Positions 30,551 to 38,078 of a stretch of DNA of 64,000 nt are shown here, one piece after another. A model generated the notes under the pieces. The model was given only the letters and a program-made list of their open reading frames with translations. It did not search any database and was not told where the DNA came from. Every line of letters begins with the position of its first letter. Position 1 is the stretch's first letter. Made by a program: the position numbers and the translations under genes. Source of the stretch: Pseudohoeflea suaedae (GTDB lineage: Bacteria; Pseudomonadota; Alphaproteobacteria; Rhizobiales; Rhizobiaceae); assembly GCF_004354915.1 (NCBI RefSeq), contig NZ_SMSI01000002.1:1-64000 (forward strand). Reading direction: 5' to 3'.

Positions 30551-30739
30551 CTACTCGCTGGCGAGTTCGCGCGTGGCGCGCTCAATGGCGACGGACCTCA
30601 TGCCCATGTCATAAGGGCAGCGGGGATCCAGGTTCTCCCACGCGGGTCGTCCGCTGACACGCTTGCGTCCATCCTCGTAGAGTTGGCGAGCCACTTGCTC
30701 GATCACGTCGTTGTCGATTTTCATCAATCTCTCCTTCAT
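30551..30739 (-). CDS. Phage left-arm protein, unknown
   Basis: 62 aa, probably starting at 30739 or at the internal Met of MKIDNDVIEQVARQLYED. Small helical protein; its N-terminal heptad (VIEQVARQLYEDG) resembles the start of two other leftward genes (IEKVARG, VERVARAIANE), so they may share an origin. Driven by the repressor-controlled promoter at 30754-30782. Function unknown. Confidence 0.65.
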   Translation of the reverse strand: MKERLMKIDNDVIEQVARQLYEDGRKRVSGRPAWENLDPRCPYDMGMRSVAIERATRELASE

Positions 30740-30753
30740 TGTGGTGATTTCCT

Positions 30754-30782
30754 CTTATACCGCATCTTTACAAATTTGTCAA
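30754..30782 (-). promoter_or_regulatory. Leftward phage promoter with ACAAATTTGT operator (site 1)
   Basis: On the minus strand TTGACA, exactly 17 bases, then TATAAG. The palindrome ACAAATTTGT (30770-30779) overlaps the -35. This is the best-matching sigma-70 promoter of the series. Confidence 0.75.
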
Positions 30783-30810
30783 ACATAAAAAACACCCACG
30801 CCAACAAAAG

Positions 30811-30837
30811 AAAAAAGCCCGCTTGGGAGGCGGGCTT
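30811..30837 (-). terminator. Terminator of the short leftward transcript
   Basis: AAGCCCGC and GCGGGCTT (8-base stem) followed on the minus strand by TTTT. Confidence 0.8.
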
Positions 30838-30935
30838 CACGAGGGTGCCAGGTTACGGCTGCGGGGGAGGCGGGAGTGCCGCAGCCGTTTTCATCTTCTT
30901 TTATTGCTCATAACGCTCTCCTGTCTTGGGTTGAC
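30838..30935 (-). ncRNA. Short stand-alone transcript with two overlapping micro-ORFs
   Basis: Between its own promoter (30942-30970) and its own terminator (30811-30837) lies a unit of about 125 bases with no normal gene. After AGGAGAG it has ATG at 30911 coding MSNKRR, whose TGA overlaps ATG at 30894 coding a 13-residue proline-rich peptide (MKTAAALPPPPQP) ending at 30853. It could be a regulatory RNA, a leader, or a micro-protein message. Transcript extent is inferred from promoter and terminator. Confidence 0.45.
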
Positions 30936-30941
30936 AAGAGC

Positions 30942-30970
30942 GTTCTACGATGTGACTACAAATTTGTCAA
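30942..30970 (-). promoter_or_regulatory. Leftward phage promoter with ACAAATTTGT operator (site 2)
   Basis: Minus strand: TTGACA, 17 bases, TAGAAC. Palindrome at 30958-30967. Confidence 0.65.
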
Positions 30971-31000
30971 GCGAAATTTTACGGGTTTTTACGTGTGGCC

Positions 31001-31360
31001 TTACTCCCCGTGATACTGCCACAGGACCGCGTTGCAATAATTGTGAACGGCTCCGATCGTCAGCCCTGTATCGTGGCTGTGGTGCAGGTGAACAGGGTAT
31101 TTGAAAAAACTCGGCGGGAACAGCCTCGTGTTGACCTTCTTGGCGGTAATGTGCGGCGCGGGCTGCGAAAGCAGTGACTCCCCGCAATGGCTGCACTTCC
31201 CGCCCTGGACTCGCGAGTACTCTTCTCGCACTTCGCGGCGTTGCTGCCAATCTAGTTCGTCGTAGATGGCGGGCAGTTCGATTTTCGGATTCGGTTTGAT
31301 ACTAAGTTTCGCCGTCTCACCGCCCCTCCAATTTCGCGATTGCCTGCTCGGCAAGTTCAA
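31001..31360 (-). CDS. Putative HNH/zinc-binding endonuclease-like protein
   Basis: 119 aa from a TTG start that overlaps the integrase 3' end by 44 bases. It contains CSHC (about residue 57) and a C-terminal HLHHSHDTGLTIGAVHNYCN, like the HH...N half of HNH or endonuclease VII-type nucleases. Possible phage recombination or homing nuclease. The start is uncertain because no ATG or GTG occurs further in. Confidence 0.6.
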   Translation of the reverse strand: MNLPSRQSRNWRGGETAKLSIKPNPKIELPAIYDELDWQQRREVREEYSRVQGGKCSHCGESLLSQPAPHITAKKVNTRLFPPSFFKYPVHLHHSHDTGLTIGAVHNYCNAVLWQYHGE

Positions 31361-32351
31361 TGCGCCCGCCGAGATAGTGCGCGTCCAGAATGGCTTCGAC
31401 GTCCCGTGTGCTGTGCCCGGTGATGGCGCCGATCTGAATTGCGGTACAGCCGGCGAGCGCCAGGCGCGTAACGGCCGTGCCGCGCAAGTCGTGGAATGTC
31501 AGCCCCCCGATGCCAGCCGCGCCTGCAGCCTTGCCCCATGACGTGCGGAAGCCGTCTTCGGTCCATGGCCTGCCGCGCGTGTTCAGCAGGATATTACCTT
31601 CGCGGCGCGGCATGGCGTCGAGCACGGTTCGCAGCGGCGTGCCTACGGGGATAACGACACGCGCGCCGGTCTTTCTTTGCTTCAGCTTGATCGTCTTGCC
31701 GTCATAGGCAAACCACGTCAGGCGCAGCAGATCGCCTTGGCGCTGCCCTGTCCAAAGCGCCAGCATCAACGCAAGCTGCAATTCCTTCGGCGCGGCGGCG
31801 ACCATCTTGGCGATGTCTTCGGCCTGCCAGATTTTGTCGGCGCGGTCAGCCGAATAAAGCCGTCCGCCGCGCTCGGCGACGTTGACGCTGATGCGTCCGC
31901 GGTCCTTGGCGAACGAAAGCACGCGCGCCAGCGTCGTCCATGCGTAGTCGGCGGTGCGCGGCTTGGTGGCCATACTGTCGCGCCACGCCTTGAACTCGCC
32001 GCGCGCGCGCGGATCCTGTACGGCAGCGAGCGGCATCGCGCCGAACTTCTTGTCGATCGCGTCAAGATACCGCTCGTAGGCGCGGCGTGTCTTCGGCGAC
32101 TTTGTCTTGAAATCCTCGCTCGATCGAAAAAGCGCGGTAAGCGCCCGCATCGTCTCGCCGGTAGGGGCGTCGCGAGCGTCGATCAGCTTGGCGTATGCCG
32201 CAGCGAACTTCGCTTCGTCCGGGGACAGCGGACGCCCGTCCTTGTCGGCGACAAGCGGCCCGCCGCGCCAGGCGTAGTGATAAACGCGGACCTTGCCGTT
32301 TGCGAGCGTCTTCTTGACGCGGTGGACTCCTTTAAGTCGGATGCGGGTCAT
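31317..32351 (-). CDS. int: Phage tyrosine integrase
   Basis: 344 aa site-specific recombinase. N-terminal arm-binding region (VHRVKKTLANGKVRVYHY), SAM-like core-binding domain (about residues 70-165), catalytic domain from about 170. Catalytic set: Arg in WTGQRQGDLLRL, Lys in KQRKTGARV, HDLRGT (His-x-x-Arg), GHSTRDVEAIL, nucleophile Tyr in DAHYLGG. It should integrate the phage at the tRNA-Lys 3' end located about 1.2 kb away. Last but one of a leftward operon starting at 33337. Confidence 0.95.
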   Translation of the reverse strand: MTRIRLKGVHRVKKTLANGKVRVYHYAWRGGPLVADKDGRPLSPDEAKFAAAYAKLIDARDAPTGETMRALTALFRSSEDFKTKSPKTRRAYERYLDAIDKKFGAMPLAAVQDPRARGEFKAWRDSMATKPRTADYAWTTLARVLSFAKDRGRISVNVAERGGRLYSADRADKIWQAEDIAKMVAAAPKELQLALMLALWTGQRQGDLLRLTWFAYDGKTIKLKQRKTGARVVIPVGTPLRTVLDAMPRREGNILLNTRGRPWTEDGFRTSWGKAAGAAGIGGLTFHDLRGTAVTRLALAGCTAIQIGAITGHSTRDVEAILDAHYLGGRIELAEQAIAKLEGR

Positions 32352-32632
32352 GGTGCTTCCTTGAGGGCGGGCGGCTCGGTGAGGACGGCGTCGAAGTGCA
32401 CTTTTATTGCGGCATCAAGGGCGGCGCCCAAAGTGCTGTCGTTGGGCGGGACAAACGACCTCATTTTGCCGCGCGCTGCGGCGATTAGATCTGTCGTTTC
32501 TGGCGCCGCCTCGCGCATATCCGCGACAGCAATCCGCGCGCGCGCCATATACCGCTCGCGCTCGGTGCGTGGCATTGACAGCCATTCGCGCCCGTCGAAC
32601 TTCGACTGCCCGCGCGCCACTTTCTCGATCAT
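32348..32632 (-). CDS. Phage early protein, unknown
   Basis: 94 aa from MIEKVARGQSKF; an earlier in-frame Met at 32677 exists inside the preceding gene. Overlaps the integrase start by 4 bases (ATGA). Helical, with a central basic segment (MPRTERERYMARARIAVADM). Family not recognised. Confidence 0.6.
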   Translation of the reverse strand: MIEKVARGQSKFDGREWLSMPRTERERYMARARIAVADMREAAPETTDLIAAARGKMRSFVPPNDSTLGAALDAAIKVHFDAVLTEPPALKEAP

Positions 32633-32916
32633 GTTCGTGGTTTCTCTCCAAGCGCGGCGTCTATCATGGCTTGCCAAACGTTCAACGGCGAGGCGTCTAG
32701 GTCACCGCTTCCACCCGGTCCAAAATCAATTTCCGCATCTGATGGCGCGTCTTCCATCCCCTTGGTCGGCTCGCGCATAGCCTCAATCGCGGCGCGGGCT
32801 AATGCTGTAAATTCTTCGGGGCGGCGATCGTAAGCATCGTCTCCAGTCATGCCGTAATCGCCACCCTTGTGCGCTTCATTCGCAATAGCCCGCGCCACCC
32901 GTTCAACCATATTCAT
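32629..32916 (-). CDS. Phage early protein, unknown
   Basis: 95 aa from MNMVERVARAI. It overlaps both neighbours by 4 bases, so the unit is translationally coupled. Alanine-rich helical start (VERVARAIANEAHKG), then an acidic middle. Similar small proteins are frequent near integrases of alphaproteobacterial phages, without known role. Confidence 0.6.
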   Translation of the reverse strand: MNMVERVARAIANEAHKGGDYGMTGDDAYDRRPEEFTALARAAIEAMREPTKGMEDAPSDAEIDFGPGGSGDLDASPLNVWQAMIDAALGEKPRT

Positions 32917-33143
32917 TTGCCACCCTCCTGGCTGCGCTTCCATGCCTCGAATGGGTCATTATCATTCGCCGCATCAAGCCCGCTCATCTTGTCCAGCGCG
33001 ATCTTGATGGCCTCGATATCCCACTTGCGACCCGCGACGGCGCGCGGCAGTCGCCCCTTGTCGACCCACTGCGAAAACGCAGTGGGTGACAGGCCACAAT
33101 ATGCGGCCGCCTTTATTCGGCTGACAAGTCTTGGCTGGGTCAT
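32913..33143 (-). CDS. Excisionase-like helix-turn-helix protein
   Basis: 76 aa from MTQPRLVSRIKAAAYCGLSP. The segment IKAAAYCGLSPTAFSQWVDK and following GRLPRAVAGRKWDIEAI has the winged-helix pattern of AlpA/MerR-like excisionases. Being in the integrase operon supports a role in excision or in controlling integrase expression. A start further upstream would add a low-complexity basic extension and is unlikely. Confidence 0.7.
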   Translation of the reverse strand: MTQPRLVSRIKAAAYCGLSPTAFSQWVDKGRLPRAVAGRKWDIEAIKIALDKMSGLDAANDNDPFEAWKRSQEGGK

Positions 33144-33337
33144 GCCGCCATCCCCACAGCCGCCGCCATTTCTTCCGTCTCGATCTCCATCGCCAAAATG
33201 CGCAAGGCGCGTGCCTGTTCGCGCAGACGCCGATCGCCGGTTCTGTCGGCCTGGCGCTGATTGTGGTCGGCGACGTTGCGAATGCGCCAGCTCGGAATGC
33301 ATTCGGCGCGTGCGCGTTCGATTGTTACAATGGTCAT
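33140..33337 (-). CDS. Phage early protein, first gene of integrase operon
   Basis: 65 aa, very basic and helical (RRLREQARALRILAMEIETE). GGAGAGAC stands just before ATG 33337, and a 4-base overlap joins it to the excisionase-like gene. Function unknown. Confidence 0.6.
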   Translation of the reverse strand: MTIVTIERARAECIPSWRIRNVADHNQRQADRTGDRRLREQARALRILAMEIETEEMAAAVGMAA

Positions 33338-33372
33338 GATGTCTCTCCGTTGTGGTGGTGGTTAGTCTCGCA

Positions 33373-33401
33373 CCCTAGCGTTAACTTAACAAATTTGTCA
33401 A
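33373..33401 (-). promoter_or_regulatory. Leftward integrase-operon promoter with ACAAATTTGT operator (site 3)
   Basis: Minus strand TTGACA, 17 bases, CTAGGG (weak -10). Palindrome 33389-33398. The 31 bases from TTGACA through CTAGGGTG are identical to site 5 at 44496. A one-mismatch copy of the palindrome (ACAAATTCGT) lies at 33422-33431. Confidence 0.65.
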
Positions 33402-33463
33402 TCAAAATGTCGCGAAAAGCTACAAATTCGTAAACCCCATAAAATTTTACTGGGAAAGTGAAA

Positions 33464-34066
33464 TTAGACGTAGCGGGCGCCGACGACCAAATGAATTCCG
33501 CGCACGTTCTCCGCCGGGAACTCGATAACGGCGGGCGGATTTAGCTGCTCGACGCGCACGACTTTGTCATCGCGTCCGCGATAGATTTTCACATAAGCTG
33601 ACGTTGCCGGGCCTACGCCATCGTCCGCAACCTGTATGACGCAATATTTCCCGACTGGCACGGGGCGAGTAGGGTTGACGTGGATGCGTTCACCTGGCTC
33701 GTAACGCGGCGCCATGCTGTCGCCGTGGACGTAGACCATGTAGCCGCCAGGCACATTGACCAGTTCACCCGGAGTTTCAGCCCAATCGACGGGATCATCA
33801 AGAGACACGATGCGCGACAGGTTGCCAGCGCTCGCGCGCCCCACTATCGGCGTCATTCCTTGACGCGGCTTTGGCTTGGGCTTCGGCGCTAGAAAGTCGA
33901 CGCCAAGCACCTCCGCAAAGCGAGCCAGATTTCGCGGGTTGCGTGTGCCGCCGTTTTCTATTTTGGAAATAGCTGCGACGCTCAAATTCACGCGCTCGCC
34001 AAGTTCGGTCTGAGACCACCCGCGCGCCTCGCGCGCGCGCCGGATTGCTGCCCCTAAAGTTTTCAT
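33464..34066 (-). CDS. Phage repressor, XRE HTH plus S24 peptidase domain (CI/LexA type)
   Basis: 200 aa from MKTLGAAIRRAREARGWSQT. HTH: WSQTELGERVNLSVAAISKI (residues about 17-36). A proline-lysine linker (APKPKPKPRQG) is followed by an S24 domain with the catalytic Ser in VHGDSMAPRYEPGE and Lys in AYVKIYRG; a candidate autocleavage site is the Ala-Gly of GRASAGNLS. RecA-stimulated self-cleavage would allow induction by DNA damage. An upstream ATG at 34123 is in frame but lies within the repeat-rich regulatory region. Confidence 0.9.
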   Translation of the reverse strand: MKTLGAAIRRAREARGWSQTELGERVNLSVAAISKIENGGTRNPRNLARFAEVLGVDFLAPKPKPKPRQGMTPIVGRASAGNLSRIVSLDDPVDWAETPGELVNVPGGYMVYVHGDSMAPRYEPGERIHVNPTRPVPVGKYCVIQVADDGVGPATSAYVKIYRGRDDKVVRVEQLNPPAVIEFPAENVRGIHLVVGARYV

Positions 34067-34086
34067 CAATACCACCAGGTAAATGC

Positions 34087-34166
34087 AAAATAGTGAAAAT
34101 TTTACTTTTTTGGTTGACCGCAAAAGTAAAATAGTGCAAAAGCGTGACCATGGAAAGCTTCCATGG
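34087..34166. promoter_or_regulatory. Repeat-rich control region of the S24 repressor gene
   Basis: AAAATAGTG occurs twice (34087-34095, 34128-34136), 41 bases apart, about four helical turns. ATTTTAC (34099-34105) and GTAAAAT (34126-34132) form an inverted pair. CCATGGAA-AGC-TTCCATGG (34148-34166) is a perfect 8-base-arm inverted repeat. These are candidate operators of the S24 repressor itself, different from the ACAAATTTGT sites. Confidence 0.5.
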
Positions 34167-34497
34167 GGGAGAATCGCTTATGCTTTACCACATCGTCAGA
34201 CCTGTGCGGATTGCGTCGCGTCAACTTGAAACAGGCTGGGAGCGCCGACTCCCGGCTTTTCATGCTTTGTTTAGTGTCAATCGACGGCAAACCTTGCGGC
34301 CGGCACCACCCGTTAATGCCGTCAATTGACAATGCGGCCATACCGTGCGGAGAGACGAGCGCTTTGGGCGGGCGTCAAAAACAGCGGGTGGCCGGCTACC
34401 CACCACCACAGTGGGCAAGATGTGCGTATCAGTGCATTTGATATTTGTCAAGCCGTTCAATCTGACACCATGTCACTTTCGGGCTCGATGCATTGTG
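34167..34497. other. Region between the two repressor genes, no convincing gene
   Basis: About 330 bases with short overlapping frames on both strands; none has a good ribosome site and recognisable product. A frame on the minus strand (34102-34341, 79 aa) and one on the plus strand (34163-34441) are possible but unsupported. A degenerate operator half-site (TTGACAAATATCA on the minus strand) lies at about 34439-34451. Confidence 0.35.
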
Positions 34498-35004
34498 TCA
34501 TACCATTTCCATAAGGGTCACAACATGCACCTCGCCGTCGAATTCCTCTCCATCGTAGATACCGACTCGCGCGGTATCATCGGCGCTGCGAAACACGACT
34601 GTGTTGCCTGGCATGGGCTTGATTTTGGGGTTTATCCAGATGTGATGCCCGCCAACTCGAGCCGCATACGTGCCGCGCGTGTTTGGTTTGGCGTAGCCGA
34701 TAGCAGCCCGGTCAAACCGAAGGTCGCCGTTGACGTCGCGCCCCATGATCGGCGCCCCCATGTCCGGCATCTTCGTGCTTGTGCCGCCACCCTGCAGCGC
34801 CGCTTCGTTCGCCAGTTCGGCGACCTCTTCCGGCTTGATGCGCAGAAAGCTGGCAATGTCGGGGTATCGGATAGGGCGCGGAACGCTGCCCTTCTTCCAG
34901 GTACTGAAAGTCTGCTGCCCCCAACCGAACTTCGCGGCGATCTCGCGCTCCGTCATGCCGCGGCGGGCCTGCTCGTTTTCCAACATTTTCGATAAGCGGG
35001 ACAT
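34498..35004 (-). CDS. Phage XRE repressor with degenerate S24-like C-terminal domain
   Basis: 168 aa. N-terminal HTH: TEREIAAKFGWGQQTFSTWK (residues about 18-37). The C-terminal half has the end of an S24-like fold (GHHIWINPKIKPMPGNTVVF, GEVHVVTLMEMV), but where cleavable repressors have Gly-Asp-Ser-Met it reads GGHHIW, so no serine nucleophile is present. It is the gene directly divergent from the lytic operon, with a palindrome inside its own promoter, so it is the better candidate for the immunity repressor that reads ACAAATTTGT. Confidence 0.8.
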   Translation of the reverse strand: MSRLSKMLENEQARRGMTEREIAAKFGWGQQTFSTWKKGSVPRPIRYPDIASFLRIKPEEVAELANEAALQGGGTSTKMPDMGAPIMGRDVNGDLRFDRAAIGYAKPNTRGTYAARVGGHHIWINPKIKPMPGNTVVFRSADDTARVGIYDGEEFDGEVHVVTLMEMV

Positions 35005-35043
35005 TTTTTACTTGCCTTATATCCGTGTTAACGCTAAAAACGG

Positions 35044-35094
35044 GGTATGACAAATTTGTTAAGCGTTGTCAAGTCATTTAGAATCGCTTAACAT
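35044..35094. promoter_or_regulatory. Divergent immunity promoters with ACAAATTTGT operator (site 4)
   Basis: Leftward: TTGACA (plus 35067-35072), 17 bases, CATACC (35044-35049). Rightward: TTGTCA (35066-35071), 17 bases, TAACAT (35089-35094). The two -35 boxes lie on top of each other. The palindrome (35050-35059) falls inside the leftward spacer. This is the lysogeny/lysis switch region by position. Confidence 0.6.
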
Positions 35095-35152
35095 ACATTC
35101 GTCGACGGGTCACCAACCCATCGATGTCACCACGCCAAAAGGAGAGACCATC

Positions 35153-35428
35153 TTGACAGACGTTGAGAGAATGCGCGCCATGCAGGCGCAAGGTGAATCA
35201 TTGTCCGCAATCGGCCGCGAATTCGGAATTTCGCCGACTGCTGTTTTCTACAAGCTCGGCGGCGAGCGCAAGAGACGCGAACCACAACCCGACAACACCA
35301 AACATCCAGACCGCGTGACACGCTACGGCGCCTATAACGGCGGCTGCAGCACGCGAAGCGGGATGCGACCGACGACACTGGTTCGCATTCCGACGATCGA
35401 CGGCCCGGCCGAAACGGAGGCCGCGTGA
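35153..35428 (+). CDS. Small HTH DNA-binding protein, first lytic gene (Cro position)
   Basis: 91 aa from a TTG start (35153) that follows GGAGAGACCATC. A helix-turn-helix of resolvase type is visible: GESLSAIGREFGISPTAVFY (residues about 14-33). The C-terminal part is basic and proline-rich. Position opposite the repressor is that of Cro, but it is not a Cro homologue by sequence; its role is inferred. Confidence 0.7.
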   Translation: MTDVERMRAMQAQGESLSAIGREFGISPTAVFYKLGGERKRREPQPDNTKHPDRVTRYGAYNGGCSTRSGMRPTTLVRIPTIDGPAETEAA

Positions 35429-36015
35429 TGAAGCTGCCAGGTAATTTTAATGCCGGCATGGTGCGGAATATCTTGGCCGGAGACCAGGGCTATCTTTCTT
35501 TGGCGTTCGCCTTTTGCGACACAGAGCAAGGCGTAGATTTCTGGCTTGAGCAGTGCGGCGAGCTGACGCCAGAAGGCATCCTTGCCCTCAAGGAAATGCT
35601 CGCCGAATACGAGCGCCAGAACGGCGTCGAACTGGTCGAAGAAATCGACAACGAGCCGAAAGCCAAAACAGAAGCACCCGCCGCAAACGCGCCGGAACCG
35701 GAAAGCCCTTGGGCTTCTTCAGCCGCGCCTCCACCACCACCAAAAATCGACCCCGACGTTTTCCACGAAGAATTCTTTCGCGGCGAACTCGTCTGCCTGC
35801 GCCTTTCGCCCGATGTTCACGGCATCGTGATCGGCGACAAGGATTGGGGCACAAGCTACCTCGTTCGCCTCAAGGGCAGCGTCACGCCGATCTGGTTCGA
35901 GAACTGTGAACTCCTGTCGATCGAGCCGCCTTTCGACGGCGACGACGGGGAGTCCGCCGAAGTCATTAACCTCGACGAATATCGTGCCGCAAAGGCAGCA
36001 GGGAGTGTCCACTGA
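35425..36015 (+). CDS. Phage early protein, unknown
   Basis: 196 aa. Overlaps the preceding gene by 4 bases. Two parts: a helical N-terminal 70 residues, then a proline/alanine-rich linker with five prolines in a row, then a beta-rich C-terminus (RGELVCLRLSPDVHGIVIGD) resembling the KOW-like domains of the next gene. No family recognised. Confidence 0.65.
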   Translation: MMKLPGNFNAGMVRNILAGDQGYLSLAFAFCDTEQGVDFWLEQCGELTPEGILALKEMLAEYERQNGVELVEEIDNEPKAKTEAPAANAPEPESPWASSAAPPPPPKIDPDVFHEEFFRGELVCLRLSPDVHGIVIGDKDWGTSYLVRLKGSVTPIWFENCELLSIEPPFDGDDGESAEVINLDEYRAAKAAGSVH

Positions 36016-36788
36016 TGGCAAAGTTTAAAAAGGGCGATCGGGTTCGTTCGCTGAAGGACGAGAATACACACGATGGGTTTATGGCCGCTGGTTCGTTGGC
36101 GACCGTAGACGAAAACAACAGTATTTGCCCTTACGTCATTTTTGATGGTCAGACTTGCGCATGGGCTATTCACGAGGAAGACATCGAGCCCGCCAAGCCT
36201 GCCAGCAATTTCAAAGTCGGCGACCGCGTGCGGATCCTCGACACTGTGCCGAGTGGTTGGTGGTTTGAGCCTGGAATGGAGGCGACGATCGACTTCATTG
36301 ACGAAGGCGAGCTTCCGTACCAGATAGGCTTCGACGGCATCAGCGTCGGCTTCGACGGCATCAGCGTCGGCTTTGTTGGCGATGTGCATATCGAACTCGT
36401 AGAAACCAAGCCGCAGCCGCACTTCAATGTCGGCGATCTCGTAACCGGCGAGCACTGGATGTACGGAGGAGACCTAACCGGCAAGGTTATCGAAGTCGAT
36501 GTCGGCTGCGAGATCGCCGAATATCGCATCGCCGACGGCTGGCTCAAAACCGGCACAGTCAAGGCCGCGCAGCCAAAACCAGCCCACATAGTATGTTTGC
36601 TCGACGACAAGGGCTCCCCGAAGCCATCGGCGAGCCCGCACCCGCACTACTCCGAAGCCGAAGCAACCAAGGAGGCAGAGTGCCTTGCGCTCAAGCACCC
36701 AGGCAAGCGGTTCGCGGTCTACAGCCCCGGCGCGGTTCGCGAGGCCGAAACAGTTACGACGACCAAAGCGGTTTTGAAAGCAGCCTAA
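36015..36788 (+). CDS. Phage early protein with three SH3/KOW-like units
   Basis: 257 aa. Three similar openings, FKKGDRVRSL (residue 4), FKVGDRVRIL (about 66) and FNVGDLVTGE (about 136), suggest three small beta-barrel units as in KOW or SH3-like proteins. A 21-base tandem duplication (36329-36370 area) gives GFDGISV twice. Overlaps the previous stop by one base. Possible nucleic-acid or RNA-polymerase contact protein; function unproven. Confidence 0.65.
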   Translation: MAKFKKGDRVRSLKDENTHDGFMAAGSLATVDENNSICPYVIFDGQTCAWAIHEEDIEPAKPASNFKVGDRVRILDTVPSGWWFEPGMEATIDFIDEGELPYQIGFDGISVGFDGISVGFVGDVHIELVETKPQPHFNVGDLVTGEHWMYGGDLTGKVIEVDVGCEIAEYRIADGWLKTGTVKAAQPKPAHIVCLLDDKGSPKPSASPHPHYSEAEATKEAECLALKHPGKRFAVYSPGAVREAETVTTTKAVLKAA

Positions 36789-36841
36789 TCCAAAGGCGTG
36801 CCGACCACCAATCGGCGCGCCCACCACCACCGGAGAGACGA

Positions 36842-37117
36842 ATGAATATTTTTCAGAAGATCGCCGCGCGCGATCACGACGACGCAATGCGCCTCGGGAA
36901 GCCGTCGAAAGACGAGGCGGCACTCAATCGGCGCCTGACATTTTTCAGCAACATGACCGGCGGCAAAGGTTTCCGCATGCCGCCCAAAGATCCGAAGACC
37001 GACGCCGATAATATGACGCGAGCCGATCGGCGGCGCGCCGCGAACGCGCGCGTTAACTGGCACCCGGCTGTACCGGCGCAACACCTGCATTGCGCAGCTC
37101 GTCGCCGGGCCGCATGA
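36842..37117 (+). CDS. Phage early protein, unknown
   Basis: 91 aa. GGAGAGAC precedes ATG 36842. Charged and basic, rich in Arg and Lys (NMTRADRRRAANARVN). No family recognised. Its stop overlaps the start of the small membrane protein that follows. Confidence 0.55.
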   Translation: MNIFQKIAARDHDDAMRLGKPSKDEAALNRRLTFFSNMTGGKGFRMPPKDPKTDADNMTRADRRRAANARVNWHPAVPAQHLHCAARRRAA

Positions 37118-37239
37118 CAATCCACGCCAAGGAATACGGCGTTACGGCAAACGGTGGGCCGCCGTTCGACTGGCGACCCACCGTCAAGCTGGTAATCGCG
37201 TTCGCCGCGCTTTTGCTTTTGTTGCAAATCATCACTTAG
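37114..37239 (+). CDS. 41-residue membrane protein
   Basis: Short frame with ATG overlapping the previous stop (ATGA). Protein MTIHAKEYGVTANGGPPFDW... ending in one hydrophobic helix (KLVIAFAALLLLLQIIT). Single-span C-terminal anchor. Translational coupling and codon use support it; function unknown. Confidence 0.55.
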   Translation: MTIHAKEYGVTANGGPPFDWRPTVKLVIAFAALLLLLQIIT

Positions 37240-37249
37240 GGAGACCCCA

Positions 37250-38041
37250 TTGGCTATTTCACTTAGCGAACTAAAGTCGTCGAAACGCAAGCATCCGCCC
37301 ATTATCGCGATCTATGGCAGCGGCGGCATGGGTAAAACCAGTCTTGCTGCCGAATTCCCGAACCCTGTTTACTTGCACACGGAAGGCGAAGAAACGCCGA
37401 CCGATGTGGATATCCCGTCGGGGGAAATCGAAACATTCGATGGCCTTCTAAACGTGTTTGGCGAGTTGCTGACCGAAGAGCATGAGTTCGAGACGGTTAT
37501 CATCGACTCGCTTGACGCGGTCGAGAAGCTGCTTTGGGCGCATACTTGCGCCAGGATGGGATGGGACACAATCGACAGCAACGACAAAGGGTCTCCGACA
37601 GCGTTTGGTAAAGGCTACCTCGAGGCTGACAACGACTGGCTTGAATACATTGCCGCCGTGAAAGCCATGGCGCGCAAGGGTATGCATGTCGTCCAGATCA
37701 TGCACAGCGAAGCCAAGAGGCACGACGACCCGATGGTCGATTCCTACGACCGTTACCGTCCGAAGCTTCAAAAACGCGCGACCGATATCATCATGGAAAA
37801 AAGCGACGCGCTGCTATTCATGATGAAGCGGCCGTCGATCAAGACCACAAAGGAGGCTTTCGGCAAGGAGAAAAGCAAGCCCATCGGCGCGTCTGGATCT
37901 GAGCGGGAAATCTACACCGACGAGCGCGCCGGATTCTTGGCCAAGAACCGCCTGAATATGCCGGCGTCGATCCCGTACAAGAAGGGCAACGGGTACGCCG
38001 AGCTTTCGAAATACTTCTACGCAAAGCCCGAAGCCGCCTAA
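37250..38041 (+). CDS. Phage AAA_24 / Sak4-like ATPase (recombination)
   Basis: 263 aa from a TTG start after GGGAGACCCCA. RecA-like single-domain ATPase: Walker A YGSGGMGKTSLAAEF (residues about 22-36), Walker B FETVIIDSLDAVE, HVVQIMHSEAKR as sensor. Sak4-type proteins are phage single-strand annealing recombinases that work with an ssDNA-binding partner; the next gene is such a partner (DUF669). Cytoplasmic, early replication/recombination module. Confidence 0.85.
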   Translation: MAISLSELKSSKRKHPPIIAIYGSGGMGKTSLAAEFPNPVYLHTEGEETPTDVDIPSGEIETFDGLLNVFGELLTEEHEFETVIIDSLDAVEKLLWAHTCARMGWDTIDSNDKGSPTAFGKGYLEADNDWLEYIAAVKAMARKGMHVVQIMHSEAKRHDDPMVDSYDRYRPKLQKRATDIIMEKSDALLFMMKRPSIKTTKEAFGKEKSKPIGASGSEREIYTDERAGFLAKNRLNMPASIPYKKGNGYAELSKYFYAKPEAA

Positions 38042-38078
38042 CCAACCAATCACCACACCACCAACCGGAGAGACGAAA

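Noticed and set aside
34163-34441. Plus-strand 92-residue frame between the repressor genes
   Set aside because: No ribosome site, overlaps regulatory repeats and gives no recognisable product; left as uncertain non-coding.
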